The notes beneath the pieces were generated by a model. That model was not told the origin of the DNA. It searched no databases and saw only the letters and a program-made list of their open reading frames with translations. The position numbers and the translations under genes were made by a program. 64,000 nucleotides of DNA from Megachile rotundata (taxonomy: Eukaryota > Arthropoda > Insecta > Hymenoptera > Megachilidae): positions 10,719,501 to 10,783,500 of the forward strand of contig NC_134989.1 in the NCBI RefSeq assembly GCF_050947335.1, in the 5' to 3' direction. Shown in pieces: positions 10,201-22,290 of the stretch (positions are counted from its first letter, which is position 1; each line of letters starts with the position of its first letter).

Positions 10201-11215
10201 TTTTAAGAATTCAAATCTCCCCCTTTGACCTAATGCGAATAAATTCACCCTTACCAAAAATACACGCAAGTTCGCATCGCACTTTCCCATGAGGGCGAAT
10301 TATACAAAACCTTAAGTCGCGACAACTAATATCAAAGAAGCTACGCTGCAGGTATCCTATAGAATATAACAATTTATATACAATGAAATTTGTACAGGCC
10401 GTCGAGGGGGTCAAAGTAGCAACTAGTTTATCAGACACGCAATACCCTTGGAGTCTACGAAGTGAACACCCTCTCTGGCGCGAAGTACGTTTCGACCGCG
10501 CAATCGTGTACATAACCTCGTCCGATCCTTCCTCTCGAACACTAGATTCTTGGCCCCGTTTAATCGAACCACGAAGAGAGAACGGGATAGAGAAACCATG
10601 GGACGGACAAAGCGTTCACGTGCGGTGGTTTAACATTTCTCCGGGTGTCCCTCTTCGGGGTAGGTTCATCGTGAGTGGCGTTCGTCCGCATCCTGGTCAC
10701 TCGATTTTCGGGGCCGTTCAAAGTGGACGGATAGAATGATAATCTGGGAGCAGCTTGGTAGTTGGTAGGTATTGATCTGTCGGTCGGGGTGTTACTGTGT
10801 GGTATGGTTGGTCGGTGGGCTGGATAGGTGGGTGGTTGTGCCATGGTGGGCGAGGGTTGAAGCGGCACTAAGGGGTGAAAAGGGGGTGAGGGTGGTGAAG
10901 AGGACGAGAGAGAAGGTTGGTGATGAGGTGGCGCGGAAAGGGGGAGGTTTAGGGTGGCGGAGACAGGAATGGGGCAACAGGGGATGAGAGGTCGGGTCGG
11001 GACGGCAGTAGCTATAGCCTTGCGCTCCCTCTGCTTCTCTCTTGCCCTCTATCTTTCTTCCTCCGACTCTATTTTCATCTACTGGGTGTCCCATGCTGCT
11101 ACAAGCTTTCGAATACTCAAATGTCCGGATATATGGCCACCGCTCATGTGTCCGGATAGATTTCCGAGGACATCTCACTCCGGTTGCTTTCGTACCTTAT
11201 TCATAGAACATTAAC
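10200..11215. other. GC-rich island, G-rich at 10740-10990
   Basis: An island with a 118-codon open frame (10383-10739, plus) beginning at an ATG. The predicted peptide has no recognisable domain, and open frames overlap it on both strands, so no gene is called. From 10740 the plus strand turns G/T-rich, then purine-rich (GAGAGAAGG near 10908), then pyrimidine-rich from 11020. Confidence 0.4.
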
Positions 11216-11510
11216 ACATTAGCTCAGGTATTATTTAAATAAAATATTTTATAGACAATTTATATTTAAAGCTGCGTACTTTTCTTATTGCTAAAATAAT
11301 TTATATTACTTTTGCAGACTTTAGTGTGCATAAATATCCACACATTTAAAGTTTTAACGAAGTCATCATTTATTACTACTCAGTAAGTTTAATATTTAAA
11401 AAATTTTTAATTTAGAAAATTTTCAAAAGTATTTCCTAATCACCCATCCAAATGTCCATCATAAATCTCGGAATTTCGGAAATAATCAGATCCTGTAATT
11501 CCCAAATTTA
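11216..11510. other. AT-rich spacer
   Basis: Unique AT-rich sequence. Nothing else is seen. Confidence 0.4.
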
Positions 11511-12300
11511 ATTGTATCCTACAACCTTTATCCGCACCTCTAATTATTTCAAAGACTCGCCCCACTATCGCGATCCACCCTATACGTCTCCCCTCTTCGC
11601 ATCCCTGTTCAACTATTTCATCCTTTCTCTATCTGTGCTAATTTCACCGTCTCCCGTTCTCCGTCACACATTTCCATCTCGCTATCCTCTCTCAGTCACG
11701 TTGTTGCTTCCTCGGTCATCCTATTTTTCTCTTCTGTTCACGTCTCTCCCGCTCGCGGCTTTTTTCTTTCTGTCTGAGCCGCTAGTTTCTGCCACTTTGT
11801 CTCTCCCCTATTCTCGTCGCTCTCACGGGACTCGCATCTCGTTCTCCTTCTCTCCTATTTTCATTTCCCTTCCTCGACTCCTTTTTTTCACCCCGTGCAC
11901 AGAGAGCATACCGTGCCTTTTCCTTTTCCCGCGTTCGCCACCCTCACCCTGTGTCCCTCTTGTATTTTCATTTTCATCTTTCCTTTTTCGCGCGGGTCTC
12001 TCTCTCTCGTTTTCGTACCAAAATGGCGGTCTCTGTCGCACCCGAGCACCGTGTCGAGAGTGTGCGGACCGAGAGAAACGATTATGGGGCGAACGGGGTG
12101 GCTATGTCCCCCACAGGATATAGGGTGTCGGGGAGAGATTGGCAACAGAGTATAGCCGTTCTCAGTTTTACCATTCACCTCTCTGTCCTTCGTGCTTTAT
12201 GTCTCTCGTTTTCCTTCTTCCGCTCACTCTCTGTCTCCTTCTCTCTCCTCCGTCTCTCTTCCTCTTTCGACCTCTCTCTTTTGCCGTGTGTTTGATGCGC
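11511..12300. other. Pyrimidine-rich island with an embedded ATGGCG word
   Basis: A plus-strand CT-rich tract like that at 8.04-8.34 kb, interrupted at 12018-12170 by balanced GC-rich sequence. Inside is CCAAAATGGCGG (12019-12030). This word could be a well-placed start codon or a YY1/Pho-type binding site. Open frames on both strands follow from the low complexity of the tract. Confidence 0.4.
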
Positions 12301-13200
12301 GCGCGTGTTACCCTGCCTTGCATCCTGTACGACCCCGCGTACCTTGGATATTCGCCGTTGGTGGTGTGCCGTGCGCGCCACCGGATTGGCGGGCTGCGAC
12401 CCCGCATGAATTATTCGGTAACCTAATAGTTTCTTGAGCAAAGAGCAGCAGATCGTCGTAGCTATCTTGTTTTGCATAGCGGACAGCTTCGTCGATCTTT
12501 TGGACAGCGACAGGGGCGGGATGCTAGGGTGCCACTGGCACAGAATGAATCGAGATTTTTATTGACGGGTCTATTGATCGAGCTCTTTCAGACACGGTGC
12601 TCCTTCACCGACCCGTCAAATGTATTTAAACACGGTTATGTTTCCGTTACTTGCGTAATGGTCTGATGATCGAAATTATTTCAACTTCGCAGAGGAAGAG
12701 ATTCTCGTAAGTTGTGTTAATATGAAAACAAAGGCACTCGGTCATCATTCATTATTTATTCGCCAAAAATATGTTGTGTTAACAATTAATCTTGTGTTAA
12801 ATGGGTTGTGTGATTTTTTTAAAGAAATTTTTAGGTGTAGTACAGTAATAAATTAACAGGAATAAATTGGCCTTGCTTCTGACAAAAGCAGGTACAATTT
12901 TCTGTTTAATAGAAATATGTTTGAAAACGAATTTTTTTTTGTACAAATATAATTATTAGTTGTTAACTTAACACATCGTGTCCAGGTAACAGAACTAGCT
13001 TTTCATTAATTTTAAATAAATATATTATCACGATAACATTTTTTTTAATAAACATATTTGTTAAAATGATATAAGTAATAAATTTTAATTTTATGTTTGT
13101 ATGTAAAGTACATAAAACTCTAAAGTAATTACAATTTCGAACTACAATGTCCCTTATCACAATCAGAACAATAGCTCTTAATGCGTGAATTTCATATGTT
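12301..13200. other. Spacer, GC-rich to about 12660, then AT-rich
   Basis: No supported gene. The GC-rich part (12300-12660) has short open frames without domains. Confidence 0.4.
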
Positions 13201-15407
13201 CAACTTCGAAACAATTCTATAAACCAAACTTCACGTAGCGTAGCAAACTTTGTGTGCGGCTGAATTGCGCCGATATTTGCCTGAAAGGTTAACTATTTTG
13301 CCGACTTTTGTACAATTACGTGAACAATACGTATTTTATCCAAGATATTTATCTATGATAATTATTTGATTCGGGTGTTAATTTGATGAGAGTAATTATT
13401 TGACTGTCGGTAATTAATTATTTGTATCAATTATTTGATCGTCATTTGCTAGGTACTTTGATTAATTAGTTCACTCTTATTTGTGTAATTATTTTGATCA
13501 ATTGTCTGACTGATAATAATTTTGATTAATTATTTCACTGTCATATGTAAACAAAGGCGTGTGTTATATTAGAACATATATGTACATTTTAAAATTAAAA
13601 TCGTGTCATTAATTTCAAATCTGCAAAATTGTACATAAATATTTTTTTATTTAATTTCTATTTGAGTGTCACACGAATAAAAATTGCTGTAAATAAAATA
13701 AGTATTTCAAGACTTATTCTTGAATTTTTTAAACCCTTTATATCCCAGAATTTTTACATCTAACGTGATTAATTTAAATTTAATTAATCATCAATTCAGA
13801 ATAAATATCAATTAATTTCCATTGAAACGCTCGGTCAAAAATAGTCTGCGATAATAGCAAAACGTTTCATAGAAAATTACAGCAAGTAATTTGGTCTGAA
13901 AAAGTCTCGCGTTCTCAGCTAATAAGTCGAACAGAATGAAACGTTTAAAGCCGGAGGTAGTATGGATCAGCATCTATTTACGAATCGTGAATCTGTTGGT
14001 CTGATCGTGCAGAAATTGCCGTGGACGGGGCCGATGAAAGCTTTGCCTCGACACAGATGCGGCCTAAGAATTTCTTGAGCAAACAGCCCCGTCGAAATTG
14101 AAAGCGAGAGACGAAGAATATTCGATATCGAGGATACGTATTTTCTTTCTACGTGTCTATTTTCTGGAAGGAGTCCACTCGATGAACTGAATTCCATGGC
14201 ACATCAAAGCGATTCCCCATCATCGACTGTGTCATCCAGTCAGGCTGCCTTTGAAGATCAGTGTCGACGCTGTCAATGGCAAACTTTACTTTCCTGGATC
14301 CATCTAATGATAGCCCGGTTTGTCACTAATAATAGACACACTGTGCCTAATAGTTGTCTAAAATTCTACTCGGACGTTAGCTTTTAACAGATTGCCACGT
14401 TTGTACCGTGAAAAGATGCAGAAAATTTGACTCACGTAATTCCATAATTACCGTTAGATGATAAAATAAATTTTTATTATTCATAAAGGAAAATAAATTA
14501 CACCAATTCACTTATTAGAATAAATTTTTATTATTCAACTATAAAGAAAAATTATACCAATGTCATTAGTATAAGTATCGCAATGTATATAGTATCCGGC
14601 TATAAAGAGTAAATGAAAAAACTAAAATAAAGTCCGTAATCAAAAAATAAAAATTTGTCATTTGAAATGATGTTGTTCCCGCGAGAGAAACGGTCTCTAA
14701 ACACGCATAGAAATATGCTCTCGATAACAGGGTGGTCCTTTATATTAGAATTTGCCACTTGCGGGGTCGAATATGCTCACAGGGAGCGTTGGAGATTATG
14801 AATTTCGGTGACGGGGTTGCGCATCAAGTTAATCCACCCCTGGTCGGGTGCGAGAATGATGCATCCCCCTACGGATGATGTAATCATTCGTTCGAGGGGT
14901 GATAGAATAGCCGAAACGAAAATTACTTTCTCGAATGTGCGAGCAACGATGAGCAATTTAAGGGTGGTGTAGAGGAGAGAGGTCGATTTCGTCCTAGCCG
15001 GATATACAAGACAAACATTGTGATTTGAGTGGCGATTCGAGGTTGAAATTACGTCAGCCTTCAACAGGGGGGCCTTCATGCAATTAAGGACAATTAAAGA
15101 TGGAAATTAAACAATTCGCTCGATTTGCTACGAGTCTCATTTATCACTCTTGTCTTTTTTTCTGTGATTTAATGTTTGTTCTTGAGGAAATGTAAGATTT
15201 GATCGATGATGGATGTAGTGTAGTTTAATATGTGCGTATATGGAGTATTATCGTAGTATATTGTAATATATATTAGTGTTATTATAGTATAGTTATATTG
15301 TTATAATACTGTACATAATTGTACTGTACAAGTCTGTGCTATTCTATGCTGTCGTCAGCTATATATACTTGTATTGTAATATATTGTAATACATACAATT
15401 CTACATA
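13201..15407. other. Unique intergenic spacer
   Basis: Degenerate AATTATTTGAT-rich sequence at 13370-13530, a GC-moderate patch at 13900-14300, and another at 14680-15080. The minus-strand frames there (13967-14197, 14777-15079) have no recognisable domain or splice context. The last 200 bp is TATAGTATA-rich. Confidence 0.45.
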
Positions 15408-16824
15408 CAGGGTGTTGCACAAATTGTGTAGGTCCCAGAAATGGGCGATAGCTGACGTGATTCTGAACAAGATTTCCCTTTGCAAAAATGAGGTATGAAG
15501 CTTCGTTTCTGAATTATTAAGGAAAAACACGGACCAATCAGAGCGTGAGGATTGCGCATGCGCAGACACGAGAGCGACAGCTTCGAGCCTAGTGGCTGAG
15601 CGTAATTCTACGCGTAGTAATTCAGCGCGTAATAATTCCACGCGTGGTAATTCCATCCGTGCTAATCTAGCGCGTGGTAATTCCACGTATAGTCATTCAG
15701 CGCGTGGTAATGCAACGTGAGGTAATTCGGTGCGTGGTAGTTCGACGCGTGGTAGTTCGACGCGTAGTAATTCCACACGTGGTAATTCAACGCGTGGTAA
15801 TTCGACGCGTGGTAATTCCACACGTGGTAATTCAGCGCGTGGTAACTCGGTGCGTGGTAATTCAACGCGTGGTAATTCCAGGCGTGGTAACTCGGTGCGT
15901 AGTAACTCGACGCGTGGTAATTCTACGCGTAGTAATTTCACACGTGGCAATTCTACGCGTAGTAATTCCACGCGTGGTAATTCAACGCATGGTGGTTCCA
16001 CGCGTGGTAATTCAGCGCGTGGTAACTCGGTGCGTGGTAAATCGACGCGTAGTAATTCGACGCGTGGTAGTTCGACGCGTGGTAGTTCGACGCGTATGTA
16101 ATTCCACACGTGGTAATTCAACGCGTGGTAATTCCACACGTGGTAATTTAGTGCGTGGTAATTCCACACGTGGTAATTTAGTGCGTGGTAACTCGGTGCG
16201 TGGTAATTCAACGCGTGGTAATTCCAGGCGTGGTAACTCAGCGCGTGGTAACTCGGTGCGTAGTAAATCGACGCGTAGTAATTCGGCGCGTGGTAATTCG
16301 GCGCGTGGTAATTCCACACGTGGTAATTCTACGCGTAGTCATTCGACGCGTGGTAATTCGGCGCGTGGTAATTCCACACGTGGTAATTCTACGCGTAGTA
16401 ATTTCACACATGGCAATTCCACGCGTAGTAATTCCACGCGTGGTAATTCAACGCGTGGTAATTCTACGCGTGGTAACTTGGTGCGTGGCAAATCGATGCG
16501 TAGTAATTCGACGCGTGGTAGTTCCACACGTGGTAATTCAACGCTTGGTAATTCAACGCGTGGTAATTCAGCGCGTGGTAACTCGGTGCGTGGTAAATCG
16601 ACGCGTGGTAGTTCGATGCGTAGTAATTCCACACGTGGTAATTCCATCCGTGGTAATTCATCAGTCAGAGTGCAAGAATCATTCGCGCTCTGATTGTTCC
16701 TGTGTTTTTCCTTAACAATTCAAAAACAAAGCTTCACACCCCATTTTTGCAAAGGGAAATCTCATTCAGAATCACGTCAGCTACCCCCCATGTCAGGAAC
16801 CTACACCAATCATGCGACACCCTG
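15408..16824. mobile_element. Non-autonomous long-TIR DNA transposon carrying a 15-bp minisatellite
   Basis: The ends CAGGGTGTTGCAC (from 15408) and its inverted counterpart GCGACACCCTG (to 16824) open inverted repeats of about 138 bp (15408-15545 and 16686-16824). The arms share long matching blocks, for example TAGCTGACGTGATTCTGAA and GATTTCCCTTTGCAAAAATG on one strand. TA flanks both ends (15406-15407, 16825-16826), the target duplication of the IS630/Tc1/mariner superfamily. No transposase frame is present: the interior is a tandem array. Superfamily assignment is inferred from TA and TIRs only. Confidence 0.75.
15600..16663. repeat. 15-bp minisatellite, unit GTAATTCSACGCGTG, about 70 copies
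   Basis: Units differ mainly at two or three positions (TCC/TCG/TCA, ACG/GCG, GTG/GTA). The unit length is a multiple of three and few variants create stops, so several frames on both strands stay open. They give fictitious peptides such as (STRGN)n and (NYHAL)n, the longest about 339 codons. One register shift lies near 16091. These frames are not annotated as genes. Confidence 0.95.
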
Positions 16825-16826
16825 TA

Positions 16827-17880
16827 TATTATTGCGTTACTGTACACCGCTTCATACTCTCCCATACCATTAAGCAGTATATCAAAAGCAGAAAATATTT
16901 TGGGCGGATTATAATATCATTGAACTCCATTATACCATATCATACTATTCAACCTACAATACAGTACACTACAGTACGACTATAATATACTATAATCTAC
17001 GTCTATAACACCCAGTTAATTTTTCGCGTTACCAAAACAAAAGCTCATCATCATAAGATCGCTATAATCAAATTTATCTCGATCGATCGGAAATTTACCG
17101 AACATTATCGAAGCAGCAAACAAACGTCGTTTTTACACTGACAGTATTTTGCAGCATTATATCTGTGTTCAGAGAGAACAAGGCCCGGTCTCTCGGTTAA
17201 TCGAGCCGCGTGCAAATATATCCGCAAGGATCGAACCGAAACTGCAACTGAAATAGCATCGTACCGCAAATACAACGTGTTTGGATATATATTGTATGTA
17301 TTGGAGCCGTGAGCGGCGGCGTTTTCGTGAATCAAAATAGCGTGTTCGGTTTTACGCGAGAGGCTGACAGCACTTCGTCACGTGCTTCGTTTAATGGAAC
17401 GCTCTACGAGTTATTTCGAACTTATGTGTCATGCATTCTAGTTGCGTGCAAATATAACCGTGGTTTCGTGCGTTGTGCACGCGTGCATCCACGCGTTTCT
17501 CGCCCGTGTACAACCAGACGCGACAATTTTTGCACGCGAATTGGCGCCACTCGGATACTTCTGAGTCTTCTTTTATTTCCAGTTCCACATGAGATGCTGC
17601 TCGCGTATCGATTAGGGAATCGGTTTAATTCAGTCCGTACGCGAGAATTCGTGGTGAACGAGTTTCAATCTAGTTTTCGTGTTATGCTTCTTGTTTTAAA
17701 CATCTTGGATGAGGGAACTGAACTGTGCTCGAACGACGTGTTTGTACGAATCTTTTATATGGTATATGAACAAATTTGGGGAGTTTAGGGGAATTTGGGA
17801 AGCAGGGATTTTAGGTTTTTGGGAACTTGGAGTGTTATGAGAAATTTGGGAATTTGAGTACATGGAAGTTTGGACAGTTA
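16827..17880. other. Spacer with GC-moderate island 17040-17660
   Basis: A 159-codon frame (17309-17788) begins with GTG and runs into the next minisatellite. Its peptide shows no domain and it is not called. The remainder is AT-rich. Confidence 0.4.
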
Positions 17881-18395
17881 GGAAGTCAAGATTTGGAAAT
17901 TGGGAAATTGGAAAATGGGAAATTGGAAAATTGGAAAATGGGAAACTTGGAAATTGGGAAATTTGAAAACTGGAAAATTGAGGAACTGGAAAATTGAGAA
18001 ATTGGAAAATTGAGGAACTAGAAAATTGAGAAATTGGAAAATTGAGGAACTGGAAAATTGAGAAATTGGAAAATTGAGAAATTGGAAAATTGAGAAATTG
18101 AAAAATTGAGAAATTGGAAAATTGAGGAACTAGAAAATTGAGAAATTGGAAAATTGGGAAACTGGAAAATTGAGAAATTGGAAAATTGAGAAATTGAAAA
18201 ATTGAAAAATTGAGGAACTAGAAAATTGAGAAATTGGAAAATTAAGAAATTGGAAAATTGGGAAACTGGAAAATTGAGAAATTGGAAAAATGAGAAATTG
18301 GAAAATTGAGAAATTGGAAAATTGAGAAACTGGAAAATTGAGAAACTGGAAAATTGTGAAATTGGAAAATTGAGAAACTGGAAAATTGAAAAATT
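17880..18395. repeat. 16-bp minisatellite, unit TTGGAAAATTGAGAAA
   Basis: About thirty units, G/A-only apart from T, with variants GAGGAACTGG and GAGGAACTAG that recur in a pattern. Because 16 is not a multiple of 3, all three minus frames encode the same cyclic Phe/Ser/Gln/Asn/Ile peptide. This explains the 161-codon frame there. Confidence 0.95.
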
Positions 18396-19330
18396 GACTT
18401 TTCCAAATATTACCCTCACCAAACTTACACAAAGCATGAACCAAGACTTCGAACCAAGAACCCAGAATATATCACCAATAATCGCAATCACATTGTTCAC
18501 CACCTTCTCATAGTAACATTCATATTAACCATTCAATCACGACATGTTCTTACACACAATCTGCACCCATAGTATCGTCATGTTAGGAAGTTTATCCGTC
18601 GAATTAATTCAACGTAACGAGCATTATAAATTGCTTTCAGCGGGTCGACACCCAGGCTAGAATTTTGAAAGCTAATTACACCCGAGGCCGTCGAATAATG
18701 GGGTGGTAGGGGGTGAAACGGTATTCACCGACCGCGAGGTAGCAACGTGAAAGGCGCGAGATAAATTAGAATCGACCGAGATATTCGGCTCGCGTTCCGT
18801 CAAATTAACGTATCGTCGATTAACCGTGTCGTCGGTTGTGTCGTGCGAAATGGCCGTTACCGTTTTCCGCGTCGAAAGCTCGGACAGGTGCGTAACGTTC
18901 GCTTGCCACAAGATGACATACCGACAAAAACTGCCATTCACTGTATTAACAAGTTTCAGTACATTTTTCTGTGTAGGTGTAAAAAATTAGCTCTGTATAT
19001 CTTCTGTATGGGTATAAAAAATTGTTTGTATTAGTCATTCGTTTTTAACAGTTTAATAGGAGAGACTTGTCTTTCACAATAGCTAGAAGTCTTCTTGTGG
19101 TGCGCGCATAGTATCATCTCTGGGAAAAAAGGTATATGAGTATGCATATATGTAATGTGTAATACTCTTGGTAATTTATTATGGCGACTTACGATGACTT
19201 ATGGTAATTTGTTGTTTATTAACAAAAAACATGTTATGGACAGTTAAATGAGAGGAACACGTTAATTTTATTTTATACAATTTTAAAAAATGATGGTCAA
19301 TAAAAAACATGTCATATGATGACTGGATAT
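18396..19330. other. Spacer with GC-moderate patch 18580-18940
   Basis: No coding support. A direct repeat ACATGTCATATG at about 19308 and 19335 precedes the microsatellite. Confidence 0.4.
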
Positions 19331-19339
19331 GAAGACATG

Positions 19340-19499
19340 TCATATGGTGACATACGTATGTGTATATGTATGTGCATATGTGTATGTACATGTGTATGTA
19401 TATGTACATGTATCTGATGTGTATGTGTACGTGTATGCATATGTATATCTATATGTGTGTGTGTATGCATATGTATATCTATATGTGTATATGTATGTG

Positions 19500-19564
<65 letters not shown>

Positions 19565-19566
19565 TT
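19340..19566. repeat. (TATATG)n / (TGTATG)n microsatellite
   Basis: Pure TATATG hexamers at 19503-19558, preceded by interrupted TATGTG variants with two copies of a block holding CATATGTATATCTATATGTG. Open frames of Tyr/Val/Met or His/Ile are artefacts. Confidence 0.95.
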
Positions 19567-20150
19567 AAAATGTAACTTCATCAATAACTTTTCAATAACT
19601 ACTCATAGTTGCATCTAAAAACTAATTTACCTAAAAGGACCACCACCAAAAAATTGTTAACCGATAAAGTTGTGCTGTGATCATTTACCAAATACAATGT
19701 GACAGAACAATTGTTCGTAAAACACAGGGACGTGTCCCCATAAGAAACAAGCGGGGCTAAGCGAAACGGGATTACCCTTTGGTTCTGAAACTATGCAGAC
19801 TCCCGCGACAGAGAAGTTTCCGCCACGGTGAGGGTAGAAGAGGGCAACTTTGAAGACGCGCGAGGGAGGATGACTGATTGTGTAGACTGGCGTGATTCGA
19901 CTGGTCGAGGGTCGAAGCACTTCTCTCTTTCTTTCTCTCGAAATAGTCTTATAACTCGATGGCAGTGCGTGCACACTAAAAATAACCAAATTCCCTGGTA
20001 TTTCTATACATTTTTCGTTTTTCAACGTCTGCTCCGGGAGCAAGGTTGACGCGTCCTCGGAGGGTTCCAACTTTCGACAAGAATTTCTGCGCTCGCAGGA
20101 AGCAAATGTTTTATAAATTGTTACTATTGTAGTCGTGTCGTGTGAAAATC
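19567..20150. other. Spacer with GC-moderate patch 19680-20110
   Basis: Unique sequence. A 220-codon minus frame (19681-20343) crosses it and enters the next degenerate repeat, but it shows no domain and no signal peptide. Not called. Confidence 0.4.
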
Positions 20151-20665
20151 GGTCTATGATGCATGTGGTGCCAAAGTGACTGAAAAATGTAGATATCTCG
20201 AGTGAAAATGAATCGAAAATCCAGATATCCGGTGCCAAAATGAGTGGCAAATGTCTGGTGCCAGAATGGGAAAGTGCGTGTCGTGTGAAGTCGAGAATGC
20301 AGATATCTGGCTTGAAAATAAATTGAAAAGAATAAGATAACATTTATATTTTGAAAATGCGATATCTAACATGTAGCTATAACGTGTGGCCATCTAACGC
20401 GCACAGCGTTATCACACGTGGAGATCTAACGCATAGCTACATGCAGTGATCTATCGCCATAGAACGCGAGACCATTTAGCAGGTGGTTATTTAACGCATG
20501 GCTATCTAACGCGTAGCTATATAACATATGGCTACATAACGCGTATACAACATATAGAGATCTAGATTATGGCTACACAACAGTTGCTGATCTAACGCGT
20601 AGAACGTGAGACCATTTAGCGCGTGATTATCTAACGCGTGATTATCTAACACGTGGCTACCTTGC
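20150..20665. repeat. Degenerate CTAACGCGTGGCTAT minisatellite
   Basis: From 20380 a decayed ~16-bp unit (ATCTAACGCGTGGCTA) recurs about fifteen times, with half-units GAGACCATTTAGC at about 20469 and 20609. The stretch 20150-20330 has looser repeats of CCAGATATC and GGTGCCAAAATG. ACGCGT recurs as in the 15-bp array. Confidence 0.7.
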
Positions 20666-20759
20666 ATGGCAATGTAGAGTTATTAAAAAATTCTAGTTTT
20701 CTTAACGTTGTATATAGGAGGTAAAACTCCTAACAAACTCGAAATCATAAAATGTTAAA

Positions 20760-21440
20760 AAAAGTGAAAAATGGCGATGGGTCAAAGGTCGAGCGTAAGC
20801 ATACCAAAAGCAGCGATAATCCAGGCGTTGTAGCGTTCGCGTGGTGAAACGCGTACGCGGCCATCCGGAATTTTATCAAAGTTCCCGAAAAAAGGGGTCT
20901 CGCCACGCCTGTTATCAGACGGCGAGGCCGTCTTTTCCTTTAGAAAAGCTCGTGGAACGAAGAGGGAATGGGCCAGCGATGGGAGCGAAGGGAGCGACAG
21001 GAAGAGAGGGATGAAGTGACTCTGGAGAGCGCACGAACGAGAGAAACGCGAATGAGCGGGCGAAGAAGAGGGACGAAGACGACGAGATCGACAAAAGAGA
21101 GAGACGGAGAGCGAGAGAAAGCCCGGAGAGCGAGAGAGGCAAGGTCCGCCGCAAAATACAAGTTGGTAGGATATCGACCAGCCGGAAGTCTGAGTAGTTG
21201 TTGCCATGGAGACGCTCAAGTCAATTTGACCTGGGCCAACAGTCACCGGCATACTGATGCACGATATGCCATCCCATTATTCATATGGTTTTTACACGGT
21301 GGAACATATTTCGCGGGCCGATAGCCGTGAGCGCCTACCAGCGACGACTTCACCGGAAGCCCGCCAGGACCGAATCGCATCGCCGCCTCGCTTCGACTTT
21401 CCACCCCAAACTTTTTCGCTAGAACGCTACCTGTGACTTC
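20760..21440. promoter_or_regulatory. GC-rich GAGA island with ATGGCG word
   Basis: Starts with AAAAATGGCGATGG (20768), then a purine-rich tract with GAGAGCG words (20990-21150), an X-box-like palindrome and a GC-rich tail. The layout resembles the 6.75-8.05 kb island: purine tract, then X-box, then GC-rich sequence. Minus-strand frames through the tract are compositional. Confidence 0.35.
21200..21213. promoter_or_regulatory. Second X-box-like motif
   Basis: GTTGCCATGGAGAC fits RYYNYY-(N1-3)-RRNRAC at all positions, in a setting like the 7835 copy. Regulation by RFX is inferred. Confidence 0.45.
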
Positions 21441-22290
21441 TGTGTTCTTTTGTATCTTGGAGATAGATTTGATCATTTTTGATTCATTTGGATTTGGTCA
21501 GAGGTAGATGCGAAAAAATCATTTGTGATCGACTGATGGTAAAGTCGAGTTTTCCTAGGGAGTTGTAGGAATTGTCATTTGGGTGGATATCGAGTTCACT
21601 TCGGTTAAAGTACCTAGCAGCTGGTATTGTTAAATAGTCAGTACATGTACCAAAGACTGTATACCTATCCATTGATTTATGGATTTCGATATTTCGTGTT
21701 TCAAAAATTTTATCACTACGTTACTACATCTATAGATCTCAGATCTAGGTCCAAGTGTTTGTAGGTTTAAGTACCCCTAGATATAAGCAATCTTAGATTT
21801 AGATATTCCTACATTCACTGGAAGCTACTTATGGGTTCAAGCACACGTAGATCCAAGCACTACTAGGTTTAGGTATCCTCAAATTCAAGTGGTTGTACAT
21901 TCTACTACCCCTAGATCTAAGCATCCATGCTAGGAATACTAGTATCCCTATATCTGAGCATTCATAAATCAGTGTATCCATACATCAAAGTGTTTCTGGA
22001 TGTAGGTATCCCTAGGTCCAAGTATTTGTAGGTGCTAACATTCCTAAATTTGTGGATACTTGTGGATCTCAGTATCTATGGGTATCATACGCCTAAACCT
22101 CAATATCTCCAGATATTATATACCTCTATATCCCAAAATCTTCAGGTACCTTAATTTCTAGCTTCTCACATACCCAGATTCCAATATCTCTAGATACCTT
22201 AATTTCTAGCTTCTCACATCCCGAAATCCCAATATTTCCAGATACCTTAATTTCTATCTCCTCACATCCTTAAATTCCTAGATGCCACTG
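21441..22290. repeat. Degenerate CTAGATC / AATTTCTAGCTTCTCACAT repeats
   Basis: Loose recurrence of CCTAGATCTAAG-type words. At 22150-22270 there are three copies of a ~60-bp block with ATACCTTAATTTCTAGCTTC. Strongly decayed. Confidence 0.6.

Noticed and set aside
10383..10739. 118-codon plus frame with an ATG in fair context
   Set aside because: The peptide resembles no family I know and there is no conservation or splice evidence. Overlapping minus frames are also open.
15674..16715. Long plus and minus frames (up to 339 codons) encoding repetitive peptides
   Set aside because: They follow from a 15-bp tandem unit that lacks stops in most frames. Several frames are open at once and no codon bias distinguishes one.
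17309..17788. 159-codon plus frame
   Set aside because: Starts with GTG, unusual for an animal gene, runs towards a minisatellite, and shows no recognisable motif.
19681..20343. 220-codon minus frame
   Set aside because: No domain or signal sequence, and it begins inside a degenerate repeat. A frame of this length is not impossible by chance in 64 kb searched in six frames.
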